From the NCBI GenBank assembly GCA_024643385.1, contig JAHEMZ010000010.1, forward strand, positions 1 to 60,969: a DNA stretch of 60,969 bases, given 5' to 3'. How positions within the stretch are numbered: the first letter of the stretch is position 1; each line of letters opens with the position of its first letter. Positions 53,351 through 60,969 of this stretch are shown piece by piece. The stretch is from Flavobacteriaceae bacterium (GTDB taxonomy: Bacteria > Bacteroidota > Bacteroidia > Flavobacteriales > Flavobacteriaceae). The notes under the pieces are model-generated. The model did no database searches. It was not told the origin of the DNA and was given only the letters and a program-made list of their open reading frames with translations. The position numbers and the translations under genes were made by a program.

Positions 53351-54868
53351 ATGGAAATGTATCTTTTAAAATCGACCGTTTGTATTGCCCTAGTTTTTGC
53401 GTTTTACAAATTGATCCTGGAAAAAGAAAGTATGCACCGGGTCAAAAGGTTTTACTTATTGGGCGGTATTGTGGCCTCCTTTCTCGCGCCATTAATAACT
53501 TTTACAAAATATGTGGAAGCTACACCTAACCTCTCACCTGTGACAAACAATGCAACCATTACCCTACTTCCTTCTCAGATTCAATCCGGTCCTGATTATC
53601 TTTCTATTATTTTATGGAGTGTTTATTTCCTGGGGGTTGTTTTCTTTGCCTTTAAGTTTGGTAAAAATCTATTTATAATAACCCAAAAGATCGCTAAAAA
53701 CCAACGGATCAGAAATAGGAATCTGTTCCACGTTTTACTTAAGATCCCGACCACGCCCCATACCTTTTTTAACTACATTTTTTTGCACAAAGAGACATTC
53801 GAAGCGAATGCAATTCCAAATGAAGTACTGCTCCATGAACAGATCCATGCGGAACAAAAGCACAGTCTTGATACGCTCTTTATCGAAGTGGTCCAAATTA
53901 TTTTTTGGTTCAATCCACTGGTTTACTTGATCAAGCAGGCGATAAAATTAAACCACGAATTTTTGGCCGACCAAGGGGTCCTTGCGCAAGGAACAGACAA
54001 GTCCTTTTATCAAAATATATTACTGGCATTCTCATCAGGTGCTACAACGCCTATCATGGCAAATTCAATTAATTATTCATCCATCAAAAAACGATTCACC
54101 GTTATGAAAACAAACACTTCCCGGAAAACGAAGTGGCTTAAAAGCCTTTTAATCCTTCCTCTTTTGTCGCTAATTCTATATGGATTTAGTAATAGAGAAT
54201 TAATGATCGTGCCCGAAGGGCAGTCTTCCCATGCATCGATATTGCAACAGAAGGATCCCACTCCGGCCGAAATTGCAGAATACAACCGTCTGGCGAAAAA
54301 ATACAATGCGCAATCCAAAGAAACCCGTGTGGTCCCGTATAAGGATTTAATGCGGATGGAAGCCATTTATAAAGGAATGAGTGCCTCTCAAAAGGAAACA
54401 TCACAACCTTTCCCTGAGTGTCCGCCTCCACCTCAACCGCCAGTTCCGCCAGTTCCACCAGTTCCGCCTATTGCCAGTCTCGAACCCGTGGACCATGTTG
54501 TTCGAATGGCTAAGGAAAATGCTGTTTTCTTTTTTGAAGAGCAACCTATTTCATCGGACAAGGCTATTGCGCTAATGAAAGAAAACCGTAATTTAAATTT
54601 GGAGACGGTCACGTTTAAAAATAGTAATCCCATCGTAAAAATTTCATCTAAACCTATAACTACGCCCTCAAAAGTAGTATCCCAACCTGCGCCGGACCCG
54701 GCGGCAAATTTGGTTGAGATCGCCAAAAGAGGCGGAACTTTTTATGTGAACAAGAAAAAAGTAAGTTCAGAAGAAGCCATCAAAGCAATTAGAGAGAATC
54801 AAGGATCTAAGATCGATATCGATGAAACCGATCCCGACCACCCCGTTGTTTGGATCAGCGGTTGTTAA
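53351..54868 (+). CDS. BlaR1/MecR1-like M56 membrane metallopeptidase with duplicated C-terminal module
   Basis: The 505-aa protein has about four transmembrane helices (near 5-20, 35-50, 75-95, 255-280) and the zinc motif LLHEQIHAEQ (HExxH at His162). An NHEFLADQ segment follows. The C-terminal extracytoplasmic region has a proline-rich linker, then two similar modules of about 50 residues (VVRMAKENAVFFFEEQPISS and LVEIAKRGGTFYVNKKKVSS). These replace the beta-lactam-binding domain of true BlaR1. It likely senses an envelope cue and relieves repression by the BlaI-like protein encoded 2 bp upstream. Confidence 0.85.
   Translation: MEMYLLKSTVCIALVFAFYKLILEKESMHRVKRFYLLGGIVASFLAPLITFTKYVEATPNLSPVTNNATITLLPSQIQSGPDYLSIILWSVYFLGVVFFAFKFGKNLFIITQKIAKNQRIRNRNLFHVLLKIPTTPHTFFNYIFLHKETFEANAIPNEVLLHEQIHAEQKHSLDTLFIEVVQIIFWFNPLVYLIKQAIKLNHEFLADQGVLAQGTDKSFYQNILLAFSSGATTPIMANSINYSSIKKRFTVMKTNTSRKTKWLKSLLILPLLSLILYGFSNRELMIVPEGQSSHASILQQKDPTPAEIAEYNRLAKKYNAQSKETRVVPYKDLMRMEAIYKGMSASQKETSQPFPECPPPPQPPVPPVPPVPPIASLEPVDHVVRMAKENAVFFFEEQPISSDKAIALMKENRNLNLETVTFKNSNPIVKISSKPITTPSKVVSQPAPDPAANLVEIAKRGGTFYVNKKKVSSEEAIKAIRENQGSKIDIDETDPDHPVVWISGC
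54437..54468 (+). repeat. 9-bp tandem repeat coding for Pro-Val-Pro linker
   Basis: Three tandem copies of CCGCCAGTT (the third CCACCAGTT) plus a partial fourth lie inside the M56 gene. They encode the P-V-P proline-rich linker. Repeat number could vary by slippage without changing the frame, since the unit is 9 bp. Confidence 0.75.
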
Positions 54869-54898
54869 ATCTATTTTCAACATTTTAGAACAAAAATA

Positions 54899-54927
54899 AA
54901 AAGCCTTGAAAATTCAAGGCTTTTTTT
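54899..54927 (+). terminator. Rho-independent terminator of the blaI-M56 operon
   Basis: AAGCCTTGAA pairs with TTCAAGGCTT around a 2-nt centre (effective loop larger) and runs into seven T. It lies 30 bp after the M56 stop. Confidence 0.88.
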
Positions 54928-54982
54928 GTAACAATACGTACATATTTCCGTTCTAATTACCTATTCATCAATCAATCACATC

Positions 54983-56083
54983 ATGCTACAACGCTTTTTT
55001 ATTTTTTGTTCCGGTGCAGACACCGATATTTTAGAGCAATGTTCCTCCGGTGAAAAAACCAAATACGCCGGAATTGGAGCAACCGTATTCTTTACAGCCG
55101 TCATGGCAACCATTGCGGCATCCTTTGCCTTATTCACCGTTTTCGATAATTTGTACACCTCCATTTTCTTTGGGTCTATATGGGGCTTGCTCATTTTTAA
55201 TTTAGATCGTTTTATCGTTTCCACCATCAAAAAAAGCGATAGTTTTTTTGATGAATTGATACAAGCTTCGCCACGTATATTATTGGCTATTATCATTGCT
55301 ATCGTTATCTCAAAACCTTTGGAACTTAAAATTTTTGAAAAGGAGATCAATCAGGTTCTCTTGGAAGAAAAAAATGAAATGACCCTCGCCAACAAAGATC
55401 AATTGGCATTACAGTTCAATCCATCCATAGAAGCACTTGTAAATGAAAATGAATTGCTAAAGAAAGAGATTGTCGATAAGGAATTGGAAGTGAATGCGCT
55501 CTATGACACCTATATCGCCGAAGCGGAGGGTAGGAAAGGAACGGAGATCATCGGGAAAGGTCCGGTGTATAAAGAAAAACGTGATAAACACGATGCCGAA
55601 TTGGCGGCTTTGCAAGAGCTGCGAAAAGTGAATGGTGAAAAAATGGCGATCAATGAGGCCACAATGGCTGGACTCACCGCTGATTATCAAAAGAAAGTGG
55701 CCGAGACCCAACCTGTCATTGATGGATTTGACGGTCTCATGGCTCGCGTGAATGCATTGAACAAATTACCCTGGTTGCCTTCCTTGTTCATATTCCTTTT
55801 ATTTCTGGCTATTGAGACCTCGCCTATTATCGCAAAGTTACTTTCCCCTAAAGGCGCTTACGATCTGAAGTTAGCCGAACAGGAAGGTGCCGTTGCCTCT
55901 TGGGTAACCCAGCAAAAAGCGCAGCGGGATATACTGGTCACTACCGATAGAGAGGTGAACAACCGGGTATATGCCGACATTGCCGAAGAACAAGAACTGT
56001 ATGATTACAAACGCAAAAAAGCGCGTGAATTGATGCAACTGCAAGCCGATGCGTTTTACAAAAAACAAAAAAGCGTGTTATAA
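54983..56083 (+). CDS. DUF4407 membrane protein with coiled coil
   Basis: The 366-aa protein matches the DUF4407 pattern. Paired N-terminal helices (about 28-85) end in GLLIFNLDRFIVSTIKK, with a third helix at about 100-120. A long charged, Ala/Glu-rich coiled-coil segment spans about 120-240, and another helix, LFIFLLFLAIETSPIIAKLLSP, lies near 270. The C-terminus is cytoplasmic and charged. The function is not known. It converges with the ATP-grasp gene, with which it overlaps by 6 bp. Confidence 0.82.
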   Translation: MLQRFFIFCSGADTDILEQCSSGEKTKYAGIGATVFFTAVMATIAASFALFTVFDNLYTSIFFGSIWGLLIFNLDRFIVSTIKKSDSFFDELIQASPRILLAIIIAIVISKPLELKIFEKEINQVLLEEKNEMTLANKDQLALQFNPSIEALVNENELLKKEIVDKELEVNALYDTYIAEAEGRKGTEIIGKGPVYKEKRDKHDAELAALQELRKVNGEKMAINEATMAGLTADYQKKVAETQPVIDGFDGLMARVNALNKLPWLPSLFIFLLFLAIETSPIIAKLLSPKGAYDLKLAEQEGAVASWVTQQKAQRDILVTTDREVNNRVYADIAEEQELYDYKRKKARELMQLQADAFYKKQKSVL

Positions 56084-56968
56084 AAAACGTAAGATTCCGG
56101 CTGCGAATGCTTTTGCCGCAGCCGGGTGATTGCGCACCCAAAGTTCCGGTTCCACAATTTCCAGTTCGGAAAGGTAAATTTTACCACTTTCATCCCAAAT
56201 AATATCTGCACGACCATAAGCAGGTACGGGACTGCATGCCGCAAAGACCTTTTCCGCAAAGTCTATTTCGGCTTTTGTGGCTCTATAAGGATGCACTGTC
56301 CCTCCAAAATCATCCTGTACTCGAAAATCCCCTTGTTTTGCCTTTTTCAGAATGGCATGTGTAAATTTTCCATTGAAGACCATAAGGGACGCTTCTCCCC
56401 TGGTCGTTATTGTTTTTTGATACTCCTGAACCAACATATCTCTTTCCGTCACCAGTTGCTTAAAAAGGGACTCCTTTTCTTCTCTATCCGGTCGCAAGAT
56501 CTTATGTGTATGAAAAGCAGCCCCTGACACAGCCGGTTTGATCACAATATCCTCCCATCCCATTCGATCACAACATTCATCCAGGGATTGCCATTTTCCT
56601 TTATCTACAAAATAAGTGGGAACTATTTGGATGTCCCGCTGTTCCAGATCGCGCAAATAATGTTTATCAATATTCCATTCAATTAAACTAAATGGATTGA
56701 TCAGGATCGTTTTATCCTTTATGCTTTCCAGCCATGGCCAGAACTCATCGAAACGTTCAAAATAATCCCAAATGGTACGAAAGACCACTGCTTTTGTCTG
56801 GGTCCAATCATAATCAGGATCATCCCAATAGGTTCTTTGGACCACAAGACCATGTGCTTCCAGAGCGACTTTCAAATACGCATATTCATCTAAAATGTTT
56901 TGGATATAGGGAGTGACCTCTACAGGCTGATGATACGGTTTACAGGTGAGAATGGTAATATCGATCAT
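56078..56968 (-). CDS. ATP-grasp enzyme (RimK/glutathione-synthetase-like)
   Basis: The 296-aa protein has an ATP-grasp core: DIVIKPAVSGAAFHTHKI for nucleotide binding, LVQEYQKTI, and GGTVHPYRATKAE and YGRADIIWDESGKIYLSELE with metal-binding Glu residues. The family ligates a carboxylate to an amine or thiol. The N-terminal pre-ATP-grasp region is short. Specificity is unknown. It lies 11 bp downstream of the Rrf2 gene on the same strand, so both may share a transcript. Confidence 0.8.
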   Translation of the reverse strand: MIDITILTCKPYHQPVEVTPYIQNILDEYAYLKVALEAHGLVVQRTYWDDPDYDWTQTKAVVFRTIWDYFERFDEFWPWLESIKDKTILINPFSLIEWNIDKHYLRDLEQRDIQIVPTYFVDKGKWQSLDECCDRMGWEDIVIKPAVSGAAFHTHKILRPDREEKESLFKQLVTERDMLVQEYQKTITTRGEASLMVFNGKFTHAILKKAKQGDFRVQDDFGGTVHPYRATKAEIDFAEKVFAACSPVPAYGRADIIWDESGKIYLSELEIVEPELWVRNHPAAAKAFAAGILRFL

Positions 56969-56979
56969 TGGAAAATGAA

Positions 56980-57408
56980 CTAATTTGCTTTGATTGCAAA
57001 GTAATTCAGATTATCGCTCAAATCCAATAGTTTTACATTCTTAATGGCATTTCTTAAGGCATCTTTTTCCTGAATCACAAAATCATGTATTGGACAGGGA
57101 TTTTCCGCATTGCAGAAGTCGAAGTTCAAAACACATTGTTGAAATCGATCCTTTCCTTCTATGGCCACAATCACATCCATGACCGATTGCTTTAATTGAT
57201 TTTCCGTAAGAAAGAATCCTCCATTCGGTCCTTTCGTTGAAGAGATCATATCCAGTTGTGCCAATTGTTTCAAAAATTTCGAAAGAAAAGCTTTGGGAAT
57301 ATTCGCTGACTCGGCTATTTGAACAGCCGTAAGCTTTTGCTCGGCATTTCCGTGCTTAGAAATATAATGCAATGCCTTGATGGCATATTTGGCCGTGTGT
57401 GATAACAT
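56980..57408 (-). CDS. Rrf2-family regulator, NsrR-like
   Basis: The 142-aa protein has a winged helix (LTAVQIAESANIPKAFLSKFLKQL, STKGPNGGFFL) and a cysteine set, CVLNFDFCNAENPC (C-x6-C-x5-C), that matches the 2Fe-2S or 4Fe-4S ligands of NsrR/RsrR-type regulators. NsrR proteins sense nitric oxide. It is transcribed divergently from the nos-type genes, which fits control of nitrous oxide reduction. A TATATTTG -7 box lies at 57426-57433 (minus), 18 bp before its start. Confidence 0.85.
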   Translation of the reverse strand: MLSHTAKYAIKALHYISKHGNAEQKLTAVQIAESANIPKAFLSKFLKQLAQLDMISSTKGPNGGFFLTENQLKQSVMDVIVAIEGKDRFQQCVLNFDFCNAENPCPIHDFVIQEKDALRNAIKNVKLLDLSDNLNYFAIKAN

Positions 57409-57465
57409 GGAGCTAAGTTAATAAACAAATATATTATATTATAAAAATACCTGAAAGTCTTTTTA

Positions 57466-57481
57466 TATGATAAAAGTCATA
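57466..57481 (+). promoter_or_regulatory. FNR/CRP-superfamily-type site upstream of the nos genes
   Basis: TATGA-TAAAAG-TCATA is a palindrome with the TGA-N6-TCA spacing of FNR/CRP-family operators. A 7-of-8 -7 box, TACTTTTA (57503-57510), lies downstream, placing the site centre about 40 bp before the likely start, a class II activator position. The FNR-like protein is not in the window. Confidence 0.5.
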
Positions 57482-57532
57482 AAATATGAATCCGTCTCCC
57501 ATTACTTTTACCTTCAATTAATCCAACACGTT

Positions 57533-58033
57533 ATGAAGCAATACATTTATATTTTTGTTCTTATCTGTAGTTCCATTTTCATCAGTTGTGGTGATGGCAA
57601 CACTGAAAAAAAATCGGAATCCATTAAAATCGGTACAACACCCAAAGAAGAATCCCCAGTAACAACTCAGAAATCAGACGCCTCCTCCATGATCGACCTC
57701 ACTAATAAAGGAATAGGCCCTATAAAGAGTCTAACGCTGGGCGCAACCATCGATGATGCATTAGCGCTCAAAGGTCAGGAAAACTTTAAATTAAAATGCA
57801 CGGCTTGTCATAAGCCCGATAAGAAGTTTATCGGTCCTGCCCCAACGGGTATTTTGGAAAGACGTTCTCCGGAATGGATCATGAACATGATCCTCAATCC
57901 TCAGGAAATGGTGGAAAAGGACCCCATCGCCAAGCAATTATTGATCGATAACAATGGTTCTCCCATGGCCAATCAAAGCCTCACTGAGGAAGAGGCCAGA
58001 AGCATCCTAGAATATTTCAGAACACTTAAATAA
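57533..58033 (+). CDS. Cytochrome c lipoprotein of the nos cluster
   Basis: The ATG at 57533 gives a 166-aa lipoprotein (signal ending IFISC, Cys19), preferred over an in-frame start 66 bp upstream. One class I haem site, CTACH (residues 89-93), and an SPMANQSL segment with the likely axial Met are visible. It is the probable electron donor to NosZ on the periplasmic side. Fasciclin and NosZ genes follow in the same direction. Confidence 0.85.
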   Translation: MKQYIYIFVLICSSIFISCGDGNTEKKSESIKIGTTPKEESPVTTQKSDASSMIDLTNKGIGPIKSLTLGATIDDALALKGQENFKLKCTACHKPDKKFIGPAPTGILERRSPEWIMNMILNPQEMVEKDPIAKQLLIDNNGSPMANQSLTEEEARSILEYFRTLK

Positions 58034-58079
58034 TAACCTGAATGGACTTTGTGCCATTTCATTCTTAAACCAACAACCA

Positions 58080-58649
58080 ATGAAAACAAGTAAAATTATT
58101 TCGTTCTTTTTGATCCTTGTTTTTTTCAGCCTAAGTTGTAAAAATACTACTGAAACTGAAAACACAGAGGCCGTTGACACTCCGGCTTCTGTTGATACTG
58201 AAAAGCAAGGTCAGGCCTTTTTAAGGGATGACGAAGCGACTCCCAATGTTCTTAACATTGCGATCGGATCCAAAGACCACACCACACTTGTCGCTGCAGT
58301 ACAAGCGGCTGAACTCGAAAATGTATTGGTCAATACAGGACCTCTAATGGTCTTCGCTCCCACCAATGAAGCATTTGCTGCTTTACCGGAAGGAACCGTT
58401 GAAAACCTGCTGAAGCCGGAAAACAAAGCGCAATTAGCCTTTATTTTAAAGCATCATGTTACACCCGGAAATTACACCAAAGAGTTCTTGAAAAAATTCA
58501 AAACCCTTGGACAAGCAAGTAATCTCAACGTGACCGTTGAGGTAGTTGGAGATGATGTTTTTGTAGGAGGCGCCAAAATCTTGGCAAGCGTACCTGCAGG
58601 TAATGGAATTGTTCATGTTGTAGATAAAGTAATCCTTCCTCCCAATTAA
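58080..58649 (+). CDS. Fasciclin-domain lipoprotein
   Basis: The 189-aa lipoprotein (signal ending SLSC, Cys20) has one FAS1 domain: LVAAVQAAELENVL, TGPLMVFAPTNEAFAALP, LKHHVTPGNY and GIVHVVDKVILPPN. FAS1 domains bind proteins or small molecules at the cell surface. Genes of this type recur in Bacteroidota nos clusters, but the role is unknown. It lies between the cytochrome and nosZ. Confidence 0.85.
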   Translation: MKTSKIISFFLILVFFSLSCKNTTETENTEAVDTPASVDTEKQGQAFLRDDEATPNVLNIAIGSKDHTTLVAAVQAAELENVLVNTGPLMVFAPTNEAFAALPEGTVENLLKPENKAQLAFILKHHVTPGNYTKEFLKKFKTLGQASNLNVTVEVVGDDVFVGGAKILASVPAGNGIVHVVDKVILPPN

Positions 58650-58670
58650 TCATCTAAAAAAATAATACAA

Positions 58671-60632
58671 ATGAAAACAAGCTTAAAAATAGTTCCTATT
58701 ATGATCGCCTTGGCATTTATGACGGGCTGTGATAAAACAGGAAATACCAATAAAAAGAAAGGTGCTCTAGGCACGAACGCCGCAGAAAAAGTATATGTGG
58801 CTCCCGGTGAATATGACGAATACTATGCCTTTGTTTCCGGTGGATTCAGCGGTCAGCTTTCTGTATACGGTCTGCCTTCCGGACGACTCTTTAAAGTGAT
58901 CCCGGTTTTCTCGCAAGATGCCGAAAAAGCATATGGGTATAATGAAGAAACCAAACCCATGTTAAATACTTCTCATGGTTTCGTACCTTGGGATGATTCG
59001 CACCACCCTGATATTTCACAGACAAACGGTTCATTGGATGGAAGATGGGTTTTTATCAATGGAAATAATACTCCTCGCATCGCTAAGGTGGATCTAACAA
59101 CTTTTGAAACGACAGAGATCATTGAACTTCCCAATAGTGCCGGGAACCACAGTTCTTCTTTCGTTACAGAAAACACCGAGTATGTGGTAGCAGGAACTCG
59201 TTTTTCTGTTCCTATCCCTCAAAAGGATATGCCGATCAAAGAGTATAAAGGCAACTTTAAAGGGGCTTTATCTTTTATCAGCGTAGATCCTGAAGATGGT
59301 GGCATGGACCTGAAATTTCAAATTCTGATGCCAGGATTCAACTACGACCTTGCACATCCCGGACGCGGCGCGTCCCATGGTTGGTTCTTTTTCTCTACCT
59401 ATAATACAGAAGAAGCAAGCACTTTATTGGAAGTGAACGCTTCGCAAAACGATAAAGATTTCATCGCTGCCATCAACTGGAAAAAAGCCGAAGAATATCT
59501 TAAAGAAGGTAAAGGAAAGAAAGTTCCTGCCCGTTATGCGCATAACACCTATAATGAAACAACTCATATGGCTACTTCTACCATGATGGAAGAAGTAATG
59601 ACGCTTGATGCATCCGAATTACCGGGACTGGTATATTTGTTACCTACCCCTAAATCTCCTCACGGTTGTGACGTAGACCCATCGGGAGAATATATTGTGG
59701 GTAGTGGTAAACTTTCTGCCAATCTAACCGTTCATTCATTTACCAAAATGTTAGCCGCTATCGAGGCTAAAAGCTTTGAAGGTGATGCTTATGGTATTCC
59801 CATCTTAAAATTTGAAGATGTATTGGCAGGTGTTGTCGACCAAGCCGGATTAGGCCCACTGCACACAGAATTTGATGGGAAAGGAAATGGATACACCAGT
59901 TTCTTTATTTCTTCAGAAGTGGTAAAATGGAAACTTGGAACTTGGGAAGTAATTGACCGTCAGCCTTGTTATTATTCAGTAGGACATATCATGATCCCCG
60001 GAGGTAATTCCAGAGCGCCATTCGGAAATTATCTGCTCGCGATGAATAAGATCACAAAGGACCGTTACCTTCCTACGGGTCCCGAAGTTACCCAATCGGC
60101 TCAGCTTTATGATATATCAGGTGAAAAAATGGAGTTATTACTGGATTTCCCTACCGTGGGCGAACCTCACTATGCTGCCGGTATCGCTGCAGATATTGTT
60201 ATGAAGAATTCCAAAAAAATATTCAAATTGGAAGAAAATGCACATCCTTTCGCGTCTAAATCAGAAGCCGATACTAAAGTAGTTCGCGACGGAAAAGTGG
60301 TTCATGTTTATATGACAACCATCCGAAGTCACTTTGCTCCTGATAATATTGAAGGAATTAAAGTGGGGGATAAAGTTTATTTCCATGTAACCAATTTGGA
60401 ACAAGATTATGACGTACCGCATGGTGTAAGTATTATTGGAGCCAATACTTCCGAATTATTGATCATGCCGGGGCAAACCGAAACTTTTGTCTGGGAACCT
60501 AAGGAAGTAGGGGTTTGGCCATTCTATTGTACAGACTTCTGTTCTGCTTTACACCAAGAAATGCAGGGTTATGTGCGTGTATCCCCAGCCAATTCAACAC
60601 TTCCCCTTTCTTGGTCCGTAGGAGAAGACTAG
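58671..60632 (+). CDS. nosZ: Nitrous oxide reductase, Sec-type (clade II-like)
   Basis: The 653-aa enzyme reduces N2O to N2. The N-terminus is a lipoprotein-like Sec signal (FMTGC, Cys20) with no Tat RR motif, which marks the atypical clade. A seven-bladed propeller holds CuZ ligands in DDSHHPDIS, GRGASHGWFFF and RYAHNTYN. The C-terminal cupredoxin binds CuA through His584 (DVPHGVS), Cys620, Cys624, His628 and Met631 (CTDFCSALHQEM). The length is normal. It is preceded by cytochrome and fasciclin genes and followed by a strong hairpin and an accessory gene. Confidence 0.95.
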   Translation: MKTSLKIVPIMIALAFMTGCDKTGNTNKKKGALGTNAAEKVYVAPGEYDEYYAFVSGGFSGQLSVYGLPSGRLFKVIPVFSQDAEKAYGYNEETKPMLNTSHGFVPWDDSHHPDISQTNGSLDGRWVFINGNNTPRIAKVDLTTFETTEIIELPNSAGNHSSSFVTENTEYVVAGTRFSVPIPQKDMPIKEYKGNFKGALSFISVDPEDGGMDLKFQILMPGFNYDLAHPGRGASHGWFFFSTYNTEEASTLLEVNASQNDKDFIAAINWKKAEEYLKEGKGKKVPARYAHNTYNETTHMATSTMMEEVMTLDASELPGLVYLLPTPKSPHGCDVDPSGEYIVGSGKLSANLTVHSFTKMLAAIEAKSFEGDAYGIPILKFEDVLAGVVDQAGLGPLHTEFDGKGNGYTSFFISSEVVKWKLGTWEVIDRQPCYYSVGHIMIPGGNSRAPFGNYLLAMNKITKDRYLPTGPEVTQSAQLYDISGEKMELLLDFPTVGEPHYAAGIAADIVMKNSKKIFKLEENAHPFASKSEADTKVVRDGKVVHVYMTTIRSHFAPDNIEGIKVGDKVYFHVTNLEQDYDVPHGVSIIGANTSELLIMPGQTETFVWEPKEVGVWPFYCTDFCSALHQEMQGYVRVSPANSTLPLSWSVGED

Positions 60633-60682
60633 AACTATAAGGAATAAGGTTAGTACATTGTTTTTTTCATATTCCTTTATTA

Positions 60683-60707
60683 AGGGCGGGGGAACTCCCC
60701 CCGCCCT
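60683..60707 (+). promoter_or_regulatory. GC-rich hairpin after nosZ
   Basis: AGGGCGGGGG pairs with CCCCCGCCCT around an AACT(C) loop. It is by far the most GC-rich stem in the window. No T run follows, so it is more likely an mRNA-stabilising or attenuating hairpin than a full terminator; the next gene starts 21 bp downstream. Confidence 0.6.
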
Positions 60708-60727
60708 CCATTCAAAAAAAACTTATC

Positions 60728-60969
60728 ATGAAAAAGTCACGACTTATGATGATCCTGGGATCAGTACTCATTCTAGGACTGTTTTTATTCCCGCTTTGGA
60801 ATATCACACTAGAAGCACCACAATATCCTATTCCCTTAGGAATGGATATCTATATCAATGATTTTTCCGATGCCAACCCCCATGACATTAAGAACATCAA
60901 TCTCATGAATCATTATGTAGGCATGAAATATATTCCCGAGTCCATCCCTGAGTTTAAAATATTTCCTGC
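60728..60969 (+). CDS. nos-cluster accessory membrane protein, 3' end outside the window
   Basis: The frame runs from the ATG at 60728 to the window edge (80 codons). It starts with a signal anchor (residues 5-24). The conserved-looking segment APQYPIPLGMDIYI is followed by HDIKNINLMNHYVGMKYIP. I recall similar small membrane proteins beside nosZ in Bacteroidota, but I cannot name a family. It is probably involved in NosZ maturation or copper delivery by position only. Confidence 0.65.
   Translation, partial: MKKSRLMMILGSVLILGLFLFPLWNITLEAPQYPIPLGMDIYINDFSDANPHDIKNINLMNHYVGMKYIPESIPEFKIFP

Noticed and set aside
60658-60861. Short open frame over the hairpin after nosZ
   Set aside because: It crosses the GC hairpin and conflicts with the better frame from 60728, which has a signal anchor and continues to the window edge.
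1-60969. CRISPR array, insertion sequence, prophage or rRNA operon
   Set aside because: No regularly spaced repeats, transposase or integrase motifs, phage structural genes or rRNA-like sequence were seen on either strand.

Overview
The window reads as chromosomal DNA of a marine-type Flavobacteriaceae member (Bacteroidota). Evidence is a moderately AT-rich composition, many Bacteroidota lipoproteins, a secreted protein with a type IX secretion C-terminal domain, promoter -7 elements of the Bacteroidota form TAnnTTTG instead of sigma70 boxes, few Shine-Dalgarno sequences, mevalonate-pathway genes, an atypical (Sec/lipoprotein, clade II-like) nitrous oxide reductase and a homospermidine-type polyamine cluster. 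Nearly all of the sequence is coding, in tightly packed operons with 4 to 20 bp overlaps. I see no insertion sequences, prophage, CRISPR array or rRNA. One tRNA (Leu, anticodon TAG) is present.

Layout. 1-9618 (+): three consecutive FG-GAP/VCBS (CRTAC1/ASPIC-UnbV) surface proteins, the first cut by the window edge, then a vanadium-haloperoxidase/PAP2-like lipoprotein and a membrane-anchored SRPBCC/GyrI-like protein. 9687-17958 (+): a disaccharide locus with a GH100/GH133-like hydrolase, two MFS transporters, a neutral trehalase that carries the calcium-binding head typical of fungal neutral trehalases, a fructokinase-type PfkB kinase and a sodium:solute symporter, closed by a strong terminator. 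18045-18794: a lone outer-membrane beta-barrel gene.

18901-32307: an extended arsenosugar-biosynthesis locus. The core is an AhpD-like protein, radical SAM ArsS, an exported rhodanese, a TIGR04282-type transferase, purine-nucleoside phosphorylase, ArsM, a DUF547 lipoprotein and a TIGR04283-type glycosyltransferase. A convergent pair (Omp85-like barrel and GH113-like lipoprotein) sits in the middle. It is followed by an FAD oxidoreductase / polytopic 4Fe-4S protein pair and two more glycosyltransferases. The proposed logic is: ArsM methylates arsenic, ArsS moves a deoxyadenosyl group onto it, PNP removes adenine, and glycosyltransferases build the final arsenosugar.

32319-37463: an LpxR-like outer-membrane deacylase, a divergent M28 peptidase / TolB-like propeller pair sharing a 31-bp promoter region, a GT-C type membrane glycosyltransferase and a VOC protein. 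37612-41197 (-): polyamine operon (arginine decarboxylase, agmatinase, deoxyhypusine-synthase-like protein, small acidic protein). 41541-49928 (mostly -): a pseudouridine-synthase homologue missing its catalytic Asp, a UbiA prenyltransferase, mevalonate kinase, a T9SS cargo protein (+), diphosphomevalonate decarboxylase, a PLP decarboxylase and an HI0933-family flavoprotein. 50081-56968: small membrane protein, tRNA-Leu, M20 dipeptidase, PhnA protein, a BlaI/M56 regulatory pair whose operators overlap its own promoter, DUF4407 protein and an ATP-grasp enzyme. 56980-60969: start of a nitrous-oxide-reduction cluster with a divergent Rrf2 regulator, cytochrome c, fasciclin lipoprotein, NosZ and the 5' end of an accessory gene cut by the window edge.

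All calls are from reading the sequence and translations; no database search was run. The observations most worth a second look are the fungal-type calcium-binding trehalase, the enlarged arsenosugar locus with its redox pair and glycosyltransferases, the catalytically deficient RluB homologue and deoxyhypusine-synthase homologue, the BlaI operator/promoter overlap, and the structured DNA at 52136-52229.
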